A stretch of DNA of 64,000 nucleotides from Dermatophagoides farinae (taxonomy: Eukaryota > Arthropoda > Arachnida > Sarcoptiformes > Pyroglyphidae): the NCBI RefSeq assembly GCF_024713945.1, contig NC_134681.1, positions 744,001 to 808,000 of the forward strand. Direction: 5' to 3'. Shown here one piece after another: positions 23,987-56,012 of this stretch. The position numbers and the translations under genes were made by a program. The first letter of the stretch is position 1; every line of letters begins with the position of its first letter. The notes beneath the pieces were generated by a model. It was not told where the DNA came from. It searched no databases and worked only from the letters and a program-made list of their open reading frames with translations.

Positions 23987-26728
23987 TTATTCTGTATCGA
24001 TTGATTCTGTATTGATGAAATATAAATTCTGTGTGTTGTTATTATTATTATTATTAATCAATAAATCTTGATTTGATTGTAATGATTGTTGTTTCATTAA
24101 TAATTCTTTTTTAGCTTCAGCCAATTGATTTTCAATACGACGTTTCTGTTCTTGCATTACTTCTTGATTTAAATAGCTAACAGATTTTGGTCTACGTCCA
24201 ACCTGGCCACGACGCATATAGAATGTAAAATTAAATTTTGATTCAGGAAAATCTTTACGATGTACTTTAAGATGTTTATTTAGATGATCACTACGGCTAA
24301 ATCTTTTATGACATATTGGGCATTCATATGGTTTATCATTCGTATGTGATCGTCGATGTCTTGATAATTCATCTGAACGTGAAAATTTCCAACTACAATC
24401 AGGCCAATCACAAGCGAATGGCTTTTCACCAGTATGACGGCGAAGATGTGCTTTTAGATGTGATGATTTTGAATAAATTTTACCACATCCATCATAAGTA
24501 CATACAAATTGCCTATCAGCTGTAGTATTGTTTATCGATTGTTGTTGATTCGATGATATTGATCGTTTTTTATCAATTGTTTCAATCAAATTCGATTGTT
24601 CCCCAGTACCAGATAAATGACCATTGGTTTCCATCATTGTTTTCGACTTCGATGTTGTTGTTGTTGACTTTTGCTTTTTATTCACTTTATTTGTATTCGA
24701 TTTATTCGTATTATTTACATTTTTCGGTGGTCTACCAATTTTTTTCGGTGCTGTCATTGTTGTTGCTGTTTTCTGAATTTCCGCTTTAGGTTGTTGTTGT
24801 TGTTGTTGTTTTGGTTGAATCAAATTCGATCCATTAAACTTAGATGGCGCTATAGATACTGTTGAATTCAAATATTCTTCAAAAATTTGATTCTGTGAAA
24901 TATTATTATTATAACATGAAGATTCTATTGCTGTTGCTGTTGCTGTTGTTGATGGTGATAATGTTGATGTTGATGATAATGAACCAGTAATAATATCTCC
25001 ATGATCATTATTATTGTTACATTGACGATTTGAATTTGGATCAAGTTTGAGTGTAATTGAGTGAAAATCATCATTTCGATTACTGCTATTATTACCATAG
25101 TAATGATGATTGTTCGTATGATAGGTACTTGTATCGCTTAGAAATGGATCATAACTATAATCATGATTCTCATTCGAATTATACAGCTGATCTAATGTAG
25201 ATGTATTTGTTGTGGAATGATTGAAAATTCCTAATGAATGGCTATGATGATTATGATCATATGTAGATGAATATGTCGGTGAAATAGAATCCGTTAATGT
25301 TAATGTTGATGATGAATTCATTGAAATTTCTGTATCGCTACCTATTCCTGAATCATTCATCATTAATGATGTTGATGTCGATATATTTGATGATGATGAT
25401 GATGATGACGATGATAGTAGTGATGGACTAGATTTATTTGATTCGATTATTGCTGATTTATATTGATGATCTATTTTTTTTTTGGACAAGAGGGGGAGAA
25501 TGAGAATAGAATCATTATTATACAAATCAATTTATGATGATTAGATCGATATCTTACCAGAATGAATGTTATTATTATTGTCATTAGTTTGAATAGAGAA
25601 TTCATCTAATGTTGAGTTTCTATTCATATCATAATCGAAATTATTCATTTGTGGAGAATAATGATACTGTTGATGATAATGTTGACGATTTGGTGAAAAT
25701 CCTAAATCAGTCATCATATCGAATTCGTGATTCAAATCTGGCCAATTTGTTGATATATCATCAAAAATCATCATTGTTGGATCTACCGGAAATGATGTTG
25801 ATGGTGATGATGATGATGATGTTGATGATAAAGGCCATAAATCATTGAGACCTAATTTTGTACTATATGAATTGTTGTTATACAATGATGATTGTTTATT
25901 ATCAACACAATCATTTATTAATGAAATTGAATGATTAATCGATGAAGAATTTGTTGATGATTCTTTTCTTTGTGTCATCATTAATGAATTATCATTGACG
26001 AAAATGTCCGATTGGATCATGTTTATCTCCTCATCATGCATGTCCATTGTTTCTGCTGTTGCTGCTGCTGTTGTTGTTGTTAGTTGTTTTTGTTGCATTT
26101 GGACAATTTCCGAAATCAAACCGGATGATGGTAATGAAGATGGCAGTGGAATTGGCTGCGGCTTCGGCTGTGTTGTTGTTGTTGTTGTCGATGATGTTGA
26201 TGTTGATGATGATGATGATAACAGATTTTGATTATTGGTCATTTGTTCAAGTTTTTGTTGTTGATCAAAAAATCGATCAAAATCATCGAATAATATTGAA
26301 GATGTAAGCAATGAAAATGATGATGGTGATGGCGATGATAATGACAATATTGAATCATCAATATAAGAAAAATCGTTTGTACCAAATATCGATTGATCGT
26401 TGACAAGTGCCGGCAATGAATTTGGTTTCTGTTGCTGAAATTGTTCCTGTTGTTGTTGTTGTTGTTGAGGATGATACAATTGTTTGGATTGGTCGATCGT
26501 TGAATTTAATGATGTTATTGAAATTGATTCAAAAGACGATGATGATGATGATGAGCCAATATTATCGAATAATAAATTTTTATCTGGATTTATTGGCGAA
26601 ATATAATCATCAACATAATTATTATTATGATGATTATCATAATCATGTTTTTCATTTTCAAATAAAATAACGGAAATACTTGATGATGATGATGATGATG
26701 ATTGGACATCATTTTCCAAATGATTCAT
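23987..26728 (-). CDS. Klf15: Kruppel-like transcription factor, Klf15-like (884 aa, 2 exons)
   Basis: Exons 26728-25558 and 25470-23987 join in phase 1 to 884 residues. Three adjacent C2H2 fingers lie at about 712-796 (CTYDGC..., CDWPDC..., CPICHK...). The DNA-reading pattern [20 protein letters not shown], then [13 protein letters not shown] and [12 protein letters not shown], is closer to KLF15 than to KLF6/7, KLF9/13 or KLF10/11, whose third finger reads differently. An AT-hook-like IGRPPK lies near residue 636 and a second GRRPK about 17 residues after finger 3. The rest is long Ser, Gln, Asn and Thr low-complexity sequence, probably activation and disordered regions. Human KLF15 has 416 residues; the extra length is almost all homopolymer-rich. 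It is a nuclear activator or repressor at CACCC/GC boxes. Klf15 is linked to metabolism and, in Drosophila, to nephrocyte differentiation. Confidence 0.85.
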
Positions 26729-26980
26729 GTTTTGAAAATTTTTTCAAAATGATTAACTTTTTAAATGAAAAATGAAAAGAAAAATTTTTTTTTTATTTCA
26801 TTAGTTAATCAATATATAACAATAATGAATGAATCAAATACTAAAATATAAACTAAAATGAAAATTGATCGCTTTTTAAAGGATTTTATTTTCATTTTCA
26901 TTTTCATTTTTTTTTTTTTTGGCTTGACCTGTGTGAGTATGTGAGTATGTGTGTCTGTGTTAACGTTTATCTCTCTCTAT

Positions 26981-27000
26981 GTGTGTGTGTGTGTGTGTGT
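26981..27000. repeat. (GT)n microsatellite
   Basis: A perfect dinucleotide run of 20 bases, about 250 bases upstream of the Klf15-like start. Confidence 0.9.
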
Positions 27001-29272
27001 ATGTCTTAACATTTTAACGCAATGAAAAAGAAAAAAAAAATTATGATTGTTTTCAATTGTTATCTTTGGTAACAATTGTCATCATCATTAATTTCTGCTA
27101 TATTTGTTTGTTGTATTGTGATATAAATGATGATGATGATGATTGACTTTCCATACACACACACACACATATGTCAATAATGATTGTGACATATATCAAT
27201 CAATAACCCAATCATTGATTCTGTTTTATGATGTGATTTTTTTTTAAAAAAACTTTCTTTCTACCCCACCATTAGGTTGTATTCTATTGTATTTGGTTTT
27301 ATCATACAACATACACACACACAGAAATAGAAAGATTGATGAAATAGATTACTATACAATAGCAATTCTTTTTTTTTTAAATTCCATGGTCAATTCAAAT
27401 TAAATGAAAAAAAATAGATAACACATGAATAATCTTTATGTTGGCATTTTTTTTTTTTTTTTTTGGTACAATGATGATGTCTATTCTAATTATTGAATGA
27501 AATCCATTGATTTAAATGATGAAAAACAGTTTATCTTACTGGCTATACATTATTGATTAGAATTTATTATAGATCATGGCCAGATAATTTGATTTTTTTG
27601 TTTTTTTTTTTTGCTTTTCTTTCATCATTCTATTATTATATTTATGGATTTTTATTGTTTTCTGATTGAATGATAATTTTTGTTGTATTTTTTTTTCTCT
27701 TACCATCATATATCATGTATACATAATAGCAAACTGATAATATTCATATTCAATTGATTAAATCAAATCAAATCAAATCAAAAAAAATTTTTTATCATTG
27801 AAATGAAATTCAATAATGATATCTAGACTACTGAATGTAGACAATCGATCTATATCGAAACATATTGGATATATAAATACAAAAAAAATGATCAATATGA
27901 TAGTGAAAACAACGGGAAAAAAAAGAACAATGATTTTTTTTTTTTGGGGGGGGGATAAAATTATAACATGAACATTTGTGAGGTACACATACACTCGCAC
28001 ACACACACACACACACAATTCGAGAGGAAAAAACAAATGGTACAATCCAATGTAGTTTTAGAATCCGGTTTCGGATTTCCAACCTGTAAAATATGAGAAT
28101 AAGAAAACAAAAACAAACAAACAAGCAAAATAAAAAAAAACAAAAATTGAAAAAAAATTCCACACAAATCAAAAAAAAAAATAAGAAAAAAGATGTCATT
28201 ACATTTTGAAATTGAAATTTCATCATCATCATCATTTTTTTTTTTAATTTTTGGTTGCTTAAAATATTAAACCCATTGCTACACACACACACATAGAGAG
28301 AAACGATAAACAAGTCGATATTAAATATGGTGTGTATGGCAAGAATTTCAGACACACACACACATTGATGACAGAATTGACCATAGTCCATCGATGACGA
28401 TGATGATGGTCAATCATAATTGTTGTTTGTAATCAATCAAAAAAAAAATATATTGATCGATATCATCATGTTTTTATCTATTCACTTTAATCTTCAATAT
28501 TTTACTTTATTACAATTTTTTTTTTAGAATAATTCATCCATTCTAATTCATAACATCTACAAACAAACATTAGTGTGTGTGTGTGTGTGTGTGGGTGTGG
28601 GTGTCCTATTTTTTTCTGGCTTTAAGATTCTGTTAAAAATAAGAAGAATCAAAAAAAAATAATAATAATATTCTGCATCATTACTAGAATAAAGTTGATC
28701 TTATTATTTTTATACATGTCACATTGTCTGGTTCTATATATTTATATTTATTATTATTATAATTCATAATTTCTTTTTTTTTTCATTCACTTTGCACTTT
28801 GGTCATCATCAACTATGTTGTAGTATTTACCCAGTGTAGTATGTTTTATTATTTATTTTTTTTTTTTTTTCATCCATCGGGTATCATGGATATTAATCAA
28901 GTTGATGATGTCGTCATCATCATCATCATCATCATCAACATTGTTGTTATTAATATTGTTGTTGTTGTTGTTGTTGATGGTAAACTACACACAAAACACA
29001 CACACACACACACACATCCATTATATTACTATTAATAATAATAATAATGATGATGATATGGCTCAAAGTGTATTCAACATTTTCATTTTTTTTTCAACTC
29101 ATCCTTTTATCTTCTTGGACAGCATACTTGAATCTTTTCACATCATTTTTTTTTTAGTTCTCTATGCCTGGTTATTCTTGCCATTCTTCATATTACTATT
29201 CTATACATTTTTTTTTCATTCAATTCTAAAATCAATTGTATATGGTTGAATATAATATTTGGATACCACTAT

Positions 29273-29298
29273 ATCTATCTATCTATCTATCTATCTAT
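29273..29298. repeat. (ATCT)n tetranucleotide repeat
   Basis: Six and a half copies of ATCT in a row. Confidence 0.9.
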
Positions 29299-30668
29299 CA
29301 ATCCATTATCAACGGATGTCGACATAGTGTTTTGGACAACAATTCTATTTACTATCATCATCATCATCATCATTGCCAACACAATTGAAATCCAATAATA
29401 ATGATGATGAAGGTGATAATAATAATAACAATAATGATGATGATACAGTTGGTATCTACTACTTTTTTTTATTATTATTGGAAAGAAATTTAATTATCCT
29501 CATCTAAATCAAAATCTGAGTCATGTTTCATTTGATAATAACTAAAACATCATACAATCTTACTATCTCTATCTCTGTCTGTCTGCCAGTGTGTGTTTTT
29601 GTACGTGTGATGACGACTCATTGCATTGAATTTTTTTTTTGTTTTCTATGATCATAACAATTCTTAGAAAGATCAATCAAAAAAAAAAAAAGTAAAAGGA
29701 CAAAAAAAAACTTAACAATTTAACAAAAATCTCCAAAAAAAAAAAAAATCTTTTTCACAATTCTATCAATGATTCGACAAGAAAAAAAACAAATAATCCA
29801 AAAATTCATTACAGGAATAAGAATAAAATCAATATTTGGTCAAATGGATTGTTGATGCAATCCATTTTCATTAGGCTAGATCAACTTACCTTTTTTTTCT
29901 CTCACTCTGTGTGTGTGTGTGTGTATGTCTGAGTTATTTGTAAGATTTCACTTTAGAAAATTTTAAAAATTTTTTTCTTTTTGTTGATGATGATGACAAT
30001 TTCAATAAATAATCAGAGAAAAAAAAACACTAAACCACTATGATCTAGAAAATAACAAATTCAATTATTTTCTTCCTGTATTGCTACAAGTAGAGCAAAA
30101 AATCAATTAAAATTTTGATTACACATTGAATTACACACACACACACACAAACGGAATTTGAATGAAAATTATTATCAATGAAATTAAAAAACAAAAACTG
30201 TGTGTATTTTTATATGAAATTTTGCCATCATTCTGAATAGGAATGGTGGATGATTTACAGAATGAATCATATCAAACACAAAACAGTAAAGTGAAGAAAA
30301 AAAATTGATTATATTCGTGACGAGACATTGCCAAACACCGAATATAATCATCAACTGTGTATTAAATGAATGAATGGGAAAAAAACTCACAGATTCATTG
30401 TCGATCATCATCATCATCGTCGTCATCATCATCATTTGATGATATAAATACATTTTGTTTGTTTCTGTTTTGTTTTTTTTTTGTTTTCACCAGTGCCTGG
30501 AAGCCATCTATTTAGTAAATTTTTTTTTTATTTTCGCATAAAAATTACAATTCTATTACAATAACTACGATGTCAATTTTTTTTTCGTTGTTGTTGTTGT
30601 TGTTGTTGGTTGACAATTTAACGATATGAATCATTTACAATGGCCAAAGGCCAACACTGTGTATTGGT

Positions 30669-30671
<3 letters not shown>

Positions 30672-30705
<34 letters not shown>
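30672..30705. repeat. (CA)n microsatellite
   Basis: A perfect AC run of about 34 bases. Confidence 0.95.
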
Positions 30706-30707
<2 letters not shown>

Positions 30708-32881
30708 ACAAACGATGAAAAATCATTGAAACAAATCAAACAATTTTGATATTTGATAATTGAGAAAAAAAAATGATGAATGAATTTTGTGCCCAGCACA
30801 ATGAATGATGGAATATTTATATATATATTGTGATGAATTGAAATTAATTAAGTGAAAAAAAAATGCATGAGTGTAAAATGTCACCAACCAATTCACAATA
30901 TATATAAACTATAAACAATAATTTTCAAATTTCGGATATAAAACAGTAATAATACAATTGACATTTGAAAAAAAAATCAAACGATTATTTCATGATCAAT
31001 GTTTGATGATAACCGGCTTGATCTTATGATCAATATAAATATATATATACATTGAGTTGGTTTGTATATAAATATTCACATTACATTACAAATGAGAAAG
31101 CACAAACTTGTTGAAATTTATTGAATCAACATATATTGTTTGAATGTTTGAAACGATTGAACCAAAAAAAAAAAAACTCGCCATACCATACCATACCATG
31201 CGTGTGTGCATGTTTTATATTCCTTTATGCAAACGAATCACGGATTTTCAATAATAAATAAATACAAAAAAAAATACAAAAAAAAAATAATCACATCACA
31301 TCCAATATATGGGCAACAACACAAAACGACAAAACAAAAAAAAACACGAAAGAAAAACAAAACAAAATTGAAATAGAAATGAAAGTTTTCTTGCTTTTTG
31401 CTTCTTGCTTCTTGTTTCTTTATGATTTATTCATTATTCACACAAATTATTATTATTGTGGTCATTATTTATGCACTTGTTTTAGCATAAATGCTCATTT
31501 CCGATGATTATGGTGTCAAAATAAGATCATCATCATCATTGAAAATATGTAGAAAAAAAATTGACCAGAAATATGAGAAATCAATGATGATGAAAAAAAA
31601 AATAGAAAATAGAAAAGAAATGGAAATGATTTGAGAACAAGAGAAATATGGTTGTTGGTATATATGTTTTGATGATTGAAACCACAACAACAACAACAAA
31701 ATTTTTTTTTTTTTTTACATGAGATTCTATTAGGATACCAATCATTGGTTGACAATCTTTCTTTCACACACACATACACACACACACAGTTAATTGAATA
31801 TATTATTTGTATGTGTTGCTGTGTATTATTTGAAGAAAAATTATTATGGAAACGAATTTGATGTTTTCGTCGTCGCAATCGTCGTCATTCGTCGTCGTCG
31901 TTGTTGTTGTTGCTGTTGCTGTTGTTGATGATGATGATGATGATTATGTCAGTAACAATAAATGTATACTATACTTCAATAATAATAATAATAATAATCG
32001 GAATATAATCATTAATTAACCGGCTAAATTTATTTATGGTTTTTAAGATTTGTTTGATTATTATAATTGTAAATAGTAGTAGTAGTAGTAGCAATAGCAG
32101 TAGCAGTAATAGTAGTGGTGGTAGTAGTTGTAGTAGTAGTTTTTTTTTCTAAGAAGATACATATATGGATAGGATGGATCCGGTTTTTTTTTTAAATTTT
32201 GGCCAAAGTAAATCAAAAAAAAAAAAAAAAAAAACAAATGACACATTTATATAAAATGATGATCCAAATATATAATTTTTTGGATGTATATTTTTAATTG
32301 TATTTTGAATTGATGATTCATTTAATAAATAGAAAAAAAAAATCATGTCCAAACATTGTCACTTGATTGATTTGTTCATGTTTTGAAAATATAACTATTA
32401 TATTCGTTATATTCGTTGTTACTGAAATTCAAACTACTGTTACATGCAATCATCATCAGATATATATAATGATGATGATGATGATGGTTAGTTTATACAA
32501 CAACAAATATATCAACAAGTGTTTGGCAGCATGATGATAATTGAATCAATAACAACGTCTATGACAACGATAATGATGACGATGTATTATTTCAATTGCT
32601 TGTGTTGATAATGCTGATACATCTAACCAAAAAAAAAAAAAAAATTGCATAATGACGGCCACCGGTAATTAATTCATGTGTATGAATTTTTTTTTCTCTC
32701 TCTCTCTCTCTCTATCTCTCGCAATAATTCAAAACCATAATCAAAATACAACATTCAACAATGAATCATGTTCATCATCATTCATAATGGAATATATATA
32801 TATATGTAGCAAAAAAAAAAAAAAAAACAAAGATTAGAAATTTTATGTTTCTCGGTGAAACAAAAAAAAAATTCCATAATC

Positions 32882-32882
<1 letters not shown>

Positions 32883-32919
<37 letters not shown>
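32883..32919. repeat. (TC)n microsatellite
   Basis: A perfect TC run of about 37 bases. Confidence 0.95.
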
Positions 32920-32920
<1 letters not shown>

Positions 32921-33735
32921 ACCACATTTTCAACGTCAATATAATCAATTTGGTTGTAAAAAAAAAAAAAATTACGACTACAATTTTCGTTAACCTAAGA
33001 TTGATGAAGCTATTATTATCATCATCATCATCAAAAAAAAAAAAAAAAAATTGTATATTGCTCGACTATTTGAGCATACATACATCTTCTGTCATTTTAT
33101 TATCATTTTTCTTGACTATTTTTTCAATAGTTTACAACAACTACGACGACATATTATCGACAACAATGACACTGGATCCACTTTCATGCTAACACGTTAT
33201 TATTATTAGTTAGACCTTTATAACATTTGATGATGATGATGATAACAGAATGCTAGCAACGATTTGTCAAACAAAAAAAAACATTTTTTTTTAAGAAACA
33301 GACACACACTTACACACACACACACACAGACATTTTATATAAAGTCTAGGTCCAAAAGGCCAGAAAGAATTTGGAAAAGTATTCATAATCGAAAAAAAAA
33401 TCAAAATCAAAATCAAAATCAAAAGTTTATCAGTCATATACATGTTTTTTTTGTGTGTGTGTGTGTGTGTGTATGTACGATATTTTCATATTTTTGTAAC
33501 AAAATCTTGATCATCATCATCATCATTATCGTTATCAATATAGAAAAAAAACGAAACAAAATCATCATTATTATCATCATCACATTAATAATAATTCTAT
33601 GTGCAATAAAAAGAAGAAGAAGAAGAAGAAAAAAAAATAAGAGACAAGTGAATGATCTCGTGTCTTGTTGTCGTTGCAGTCATTGCAGTTGTTGTTGTTG
33701 TTGTTGTTGATATTTTTGCTGTATACATTTCCATC

Positions 33736-33760
33736 CATTCATTCATTCATTCATTCATTC
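33736..33760. repeat. (ATTC)n tetranucleotide repeat
   Basis: Six copies of ATTC. Confidence 0.85.
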
Positions 33761-34388
33761 AATTATTTAATCACTCAATCAATATTCAACACACACACAC
33801 ACACACACACAAACAAAATTCATTCAGTAGTTTCAAGTAATCCTGAATGTTTTCATTGAATTTGATACATAAGATGATGATTAGAAATTGGATAATAGTA
33901 TGGATAATATTGTCATCTCATCATCATCATCATCATCATCATTTGGTTAGTGCTCCTGTTGTTGTTGTTGTTCATTTTCATTCATTCTATTTATCTATAC
34001 ATATGCTACATATATATGTATGTGTTTTGGATGCAATCAATTTCAATGAAAATGAAAATGAAAATGAAAATAAAATAAAAAAAAAGTAAAATCAATCAAT
34101 ACAAACACAAAAGAAATGAATGTAAAAAATGTAATGATGATATATATTATATTACCATTGATGATTATAGTTATAGTTATTTTTTTTTGCCTATTGAAAA
34201 TGATTGTCATCAATCAATCAATCGATTGATTGATTGATTGATTGTTTAATCCATTCATTCATTCATTCATTCATCCATTAATCGGAAATACTTTTTAATA
34301 ATTAAAAAAAAATATATAATATAATTTGATATCATCTATAAATCATTTCAGTAGGTATTTTTATCATAAGTCATCATTGTTACGTAAA

Positions 34389-34420
<32 letters not shown>

Positions 34421-35459
34421 TGTGTCATTTCATCTTGTTTTCATTACTTACAAATTGATGATGATGATGAACTATTGTCGTTATTTTATTTTATTTTTTT
34501 TTAATCATAAAAACAAGGTGATGATCTTACTCAAAAATAGAAAAATTCAATTCATCATCATCATCACATTCAAAGTTGATTGTTCGATTGATTAGAATTT
34601 TTGGTTGAAATTTTATATATTATATATAATATACATAACACATAAAACACATTCTTATTTTTTTTTTATATCACATATCAAATGATGATAAACGAATGAA
34701 ATGAAATGAAATGATGAAAAATGATTAATCTGCTTGTCATTGTGACACATGTGACACATTGCCTTCATCATTGGCCATTTTTTTTTTTTTTTGGATTGAC
34801 AATTTTTTCATTATTTCAATACGCATCGTTTTCAATGATGATGATGATGATGATGAGAAATTGTAATTTGAATCTTGAACTCTGAAATATTATTGGTGTG
34901 GCTAACAAAAAAAAATAAACCCAACTATAGTGGCTGGGTTATTTTTGCATTTTTTATTTCAATTGTATCCAAACCAAAAAACAACAAAAGATGGCAGCTC
35001 TGGCGCACTGGTTTTTAAAAAAAAAAAATTCGAATTTGATAATGATCAGAATTAGTGGAGAAAAAAAAATTTTTATTTTCATTTTCATTTTCATTTTTTT
35101 TGCATCAATAATTGTAAAAATTGAAATATAATTTTAATAAAAATTCAATTATATCAAATCGAAAAATGTGTGTGTGTGTGTGAGAGAGAGAGGAAAAAAC
35201 AATGAATTGAAATAGACAGAGATAAATTGACCAGAATGATCCAAAAGAAACAAAGAAAAAAAAACAAACAAACAACATCTGAATATTAAAGTGATTCGAA
35301 CAAATGAAAAAAAACTTACAAATTATTTGTTTAAAAATCAACGAAAAAAAATGGATAAACAATTATTGGCTATAAGTATTATTATAATGAATATAAAGTG
35401 AATGATGAAAACAGACAAACAAACAAACAAAACAAAAAAAAACATTGATGATTCCCAAT

Positions 35460-52968
<17,509 letters not shown>

Positions 52969-55332
52969 TATGATGATGATGATAATGTGATCATTATTAT
53001 TTTTTTTATTCGTATAGATTGTCCGTTTTGGCGATGATCGATATAATTTTTGTGATAATAATGAAGATTTATGATCATGATATTGATATAAAAATTGAAA
53101 ACATTTTAAATAAATTGAATAAATTAGATTAATGATGATGATGATGATAATGTTGATGTGGATGGAAAAATATGTTGGCACTAATGGTTGCAATTGATGT
53201 TGTTGTTTTTGTTGTTGACAACTGTCAATTGGCATTGATGACCTTTGCCATTGATATTGATCACTATTATTTGGTTGATGTTGATATTGATCTTTTGACC
53301 ATAATAAAGAAAATAATGATGGTAATGAAAATTTTTTCAATTTTTGTTGAAAATTTTTTCGTCGATTCAAACATTTATTATCATCATCATCATCATCATT
53401 ATAATTGATAGAATCGACAGAATCGTAATACCATAATAAACACATTGCTTTTATTTTAAGAATATTAACATTCTTATTATGACCATTTTTGTCACTGCCA
53501 ATAATGATGATTGAATATGTGGTTCTGATTATAATCATCAAACAACAATAAAGAATATTAATAGTATCATCATCATCATCATCATCATCATAATCATCAC
53601 TATTGAAAAGAAAAAAATCTGATGATCTGGTTTGGACAATTGTCGTTGTAAAGTTGATGAGAAACAAGAATAACAACAACAACGGTAACAATGATAACGG
53701 TGACAAAATAATAATAGAAGAAAAAAAATGAATGGCAGTAGTAGTAGTAGTAGTAATGATGATGATGATAATAGTAAAAATGTTCAAGAATTGGCAAAAT
53801 TCTTTAATAATATTGTTGTGGTTGTTATTGTTGTAGGAATGAAAAACATCACTTTTATTATTATTCGGTTCAATGTTGATCAACTCGGTGTCGGTGATTA
53901 TTAATACTGATGATGATGATGATGATGTTTGTGATCTGCGAATGACATGCTGCCAATAACATAGTAATTGCATTAACATTATCAATAGAATATATTCCAT
54001 TTGTAATAACATCAACGATGATGATGATGACGACAAAATTGAATATTTGAAATAAATGCAAATGATAGAATTATTTGATACGACACAACAATCATTTACA
54101 AATATGGATGTGAATTTTATATTGTATATTGACATTGATTCGATGAATCTGCGGCAACGGTTTCGTTTGTCATGTTGTTGTTGTTGTTGCTGCTGCTGTT
54201 GACTGTTTTGATAGATATGATCGGCCGATACTATGATGATGATGGCCACATATGTTCCAAAAACAAATTTACAACATTTTTGTTGTTGTAAATCTGAATT
54301 GAAAATAAAATGATAATAGTCATCAAAATTCAAATGATTTTTTATGGAAAACAATAATAATGTTGAGGGACATTGATGAATAATTTTTTTTATCAATATC
54401 GATTGATAATAATAATAATAATGACGTTTGATGATAATCAATAAAGAAATATATTGCCGACATCGATTATAATAAGAATATTCATAAATAATAATAATAA
54501 TATTTAAATTCGATTCTTGATCATTTTGTTGATAATTATGACGTAGTTTTTTTCCGTCAACATTATTATTATTATTTTGATTCTGTTCGATAATGATGTA
54601 ATAACAATGATGATGATAATGTCTATAGCATAACGTTGTAGACATAAAATTTAACAGATAATATGAAAAATGATCATAACCATATGATTGATAATGAAAA
54701 ATATTGTATATGGATTGTAAAATAACATAATGGATCAATATGATAATAATAATCATATGATGGGTAATAAAAATTATTGATAGAATCAATAAACATGGTT
54801 TTGATAGGAAATTATTAGTTTCAATACTGTATTCCATGGACGATAAATCATCATCATTGCAATAATATTTTTGCTGTTGTTGTTGTTGTTGATGCTGATA
54901 TTCGTGATTATTATGGCCTATATAAGTAAACGATCCAAAAAGATTACTACCATGATCATCATATGATTTGTAACCATATTCGTACAATTCATAATAATGA
55001 TGATGGTATTTGTTGCCAAAATTTGCAACAAAAATTTTGACATCAATATCGATACTTGTCAATCGTTGTTTCCATATTGTTATCATTGTATTGATCAAGG
55101 TTGTTGATTCAATATTCCATTTGTTCATTTTGTTGTTCCATTTATTGATAAAATCAAAGTATAGATTGTCAAACAAAATCTCAATGATGATAAAATTCGT
55201 ACAATGAAAATGTTGATTGAAATTTTTCTTTGACAATATTTTCCATTCAATTGTTGGTGTTAATGATGTTTTGTATGTTGAAAATTGTATAAAATTTATT
55301 TGGATCAGTTTGATGGCAGTAATCAAACACAT
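52969..55332 (-). other. long open frame upstream of, and in phase with, the receptor signal exon
   Basis: From an ATG at 55332 the minus strand stays open for almost 2.4 kb and runs in phase into the receptor signal peptide. Its translation is Ile, Asn, Tyr, His, Ser and Gln runs from (ATC)n-like repeats, with no domain. The simplest reading is receptor 5' UTR or promoter whose repeats happen to lack stops on this strand. If it were translated, the signal peptide would sit about 790 residues inside the chain, which argues against it. Confidence 0.4.
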
Positions 55333-55983
55333 AATAGAATGATAATTTTTAACAATAATGATGATCAGGTTATATATATTGGATCACAGTGATATTTTTT
55401 TTTTTGTTCAGAATTTGTTGTATATATGTGAATTTTCTGCAAATTTTTATTCTGTTTGTTTGTTTATTCTGTTGTTGTTAATAATAATGATGATGGTATT
55501 GGCTTAAAGAACTAACTATTGACTAGATCATGTGATCATTATCATTTGTTTATTAATATTGTGTAATTTATGATTAACAAAATTTTATTAACTAATTATT
55601 ATAATGAAAATGGTATCAAATTTATTGATTCATATATATATATGATGATGATGATATTCTGTTGTTGATATATTCATGTATGTATGTATAATGTAATATA
55701 TAGACCATGGTTTATTTTTTTTTTTCATCATCATCATCATCATATAATGTCGTCAATCATTAATTTATATTATACAATATATGAAAATCACGTATATCGA
55801 TTATCGTTCGTTTGTTGTGTTGGTTCATGTACATACACGTTGAATTGAATTTTCAATTTTGATTGATATTATTATGCAAGATATGCGCATTTGTTTTTGT
55901 GTGTGTGTGTGTTTACGTGTATATAAAAAAGTACTGACGACAATATTATGTAAATGAATTTTATCATTTCTCAATGATGATTA

Positions 55984-56012
55984 TGATGATGATGATGATG
56001 ATGATGATGATA
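55984..56012. repeat. (GAT)n microsatellite
   Basis: About nine copies of GAT in a row. Confidence 0.9.

Larger units (their letters stand above)
26729..35459. other. 8.7 kb gene-poor region
   Basis: I see no supported gene. It is built of A+T-rich unique sequence with (CA)n, (GT)n, (CT)n, (CAT)n and (ATCT)n tracts and long A or T runs. It lies upstream of the Klf15-like start and downstream of the receptor stop, so it may hold Klf15 enhancers, non-coding 5' exons and the receptor 3' UTR. Open frames here encode only repeat-derived homopolymers. Confidence 0.55.

Noticed and set aside
52969-55332. Independent 823-residue membrane protein gene
   Set aside because: It has no domain, its hydrophobic stretches are Ile runs from (ATC)n, and its end is explained by the receptor signal exon; kept as an observation only.
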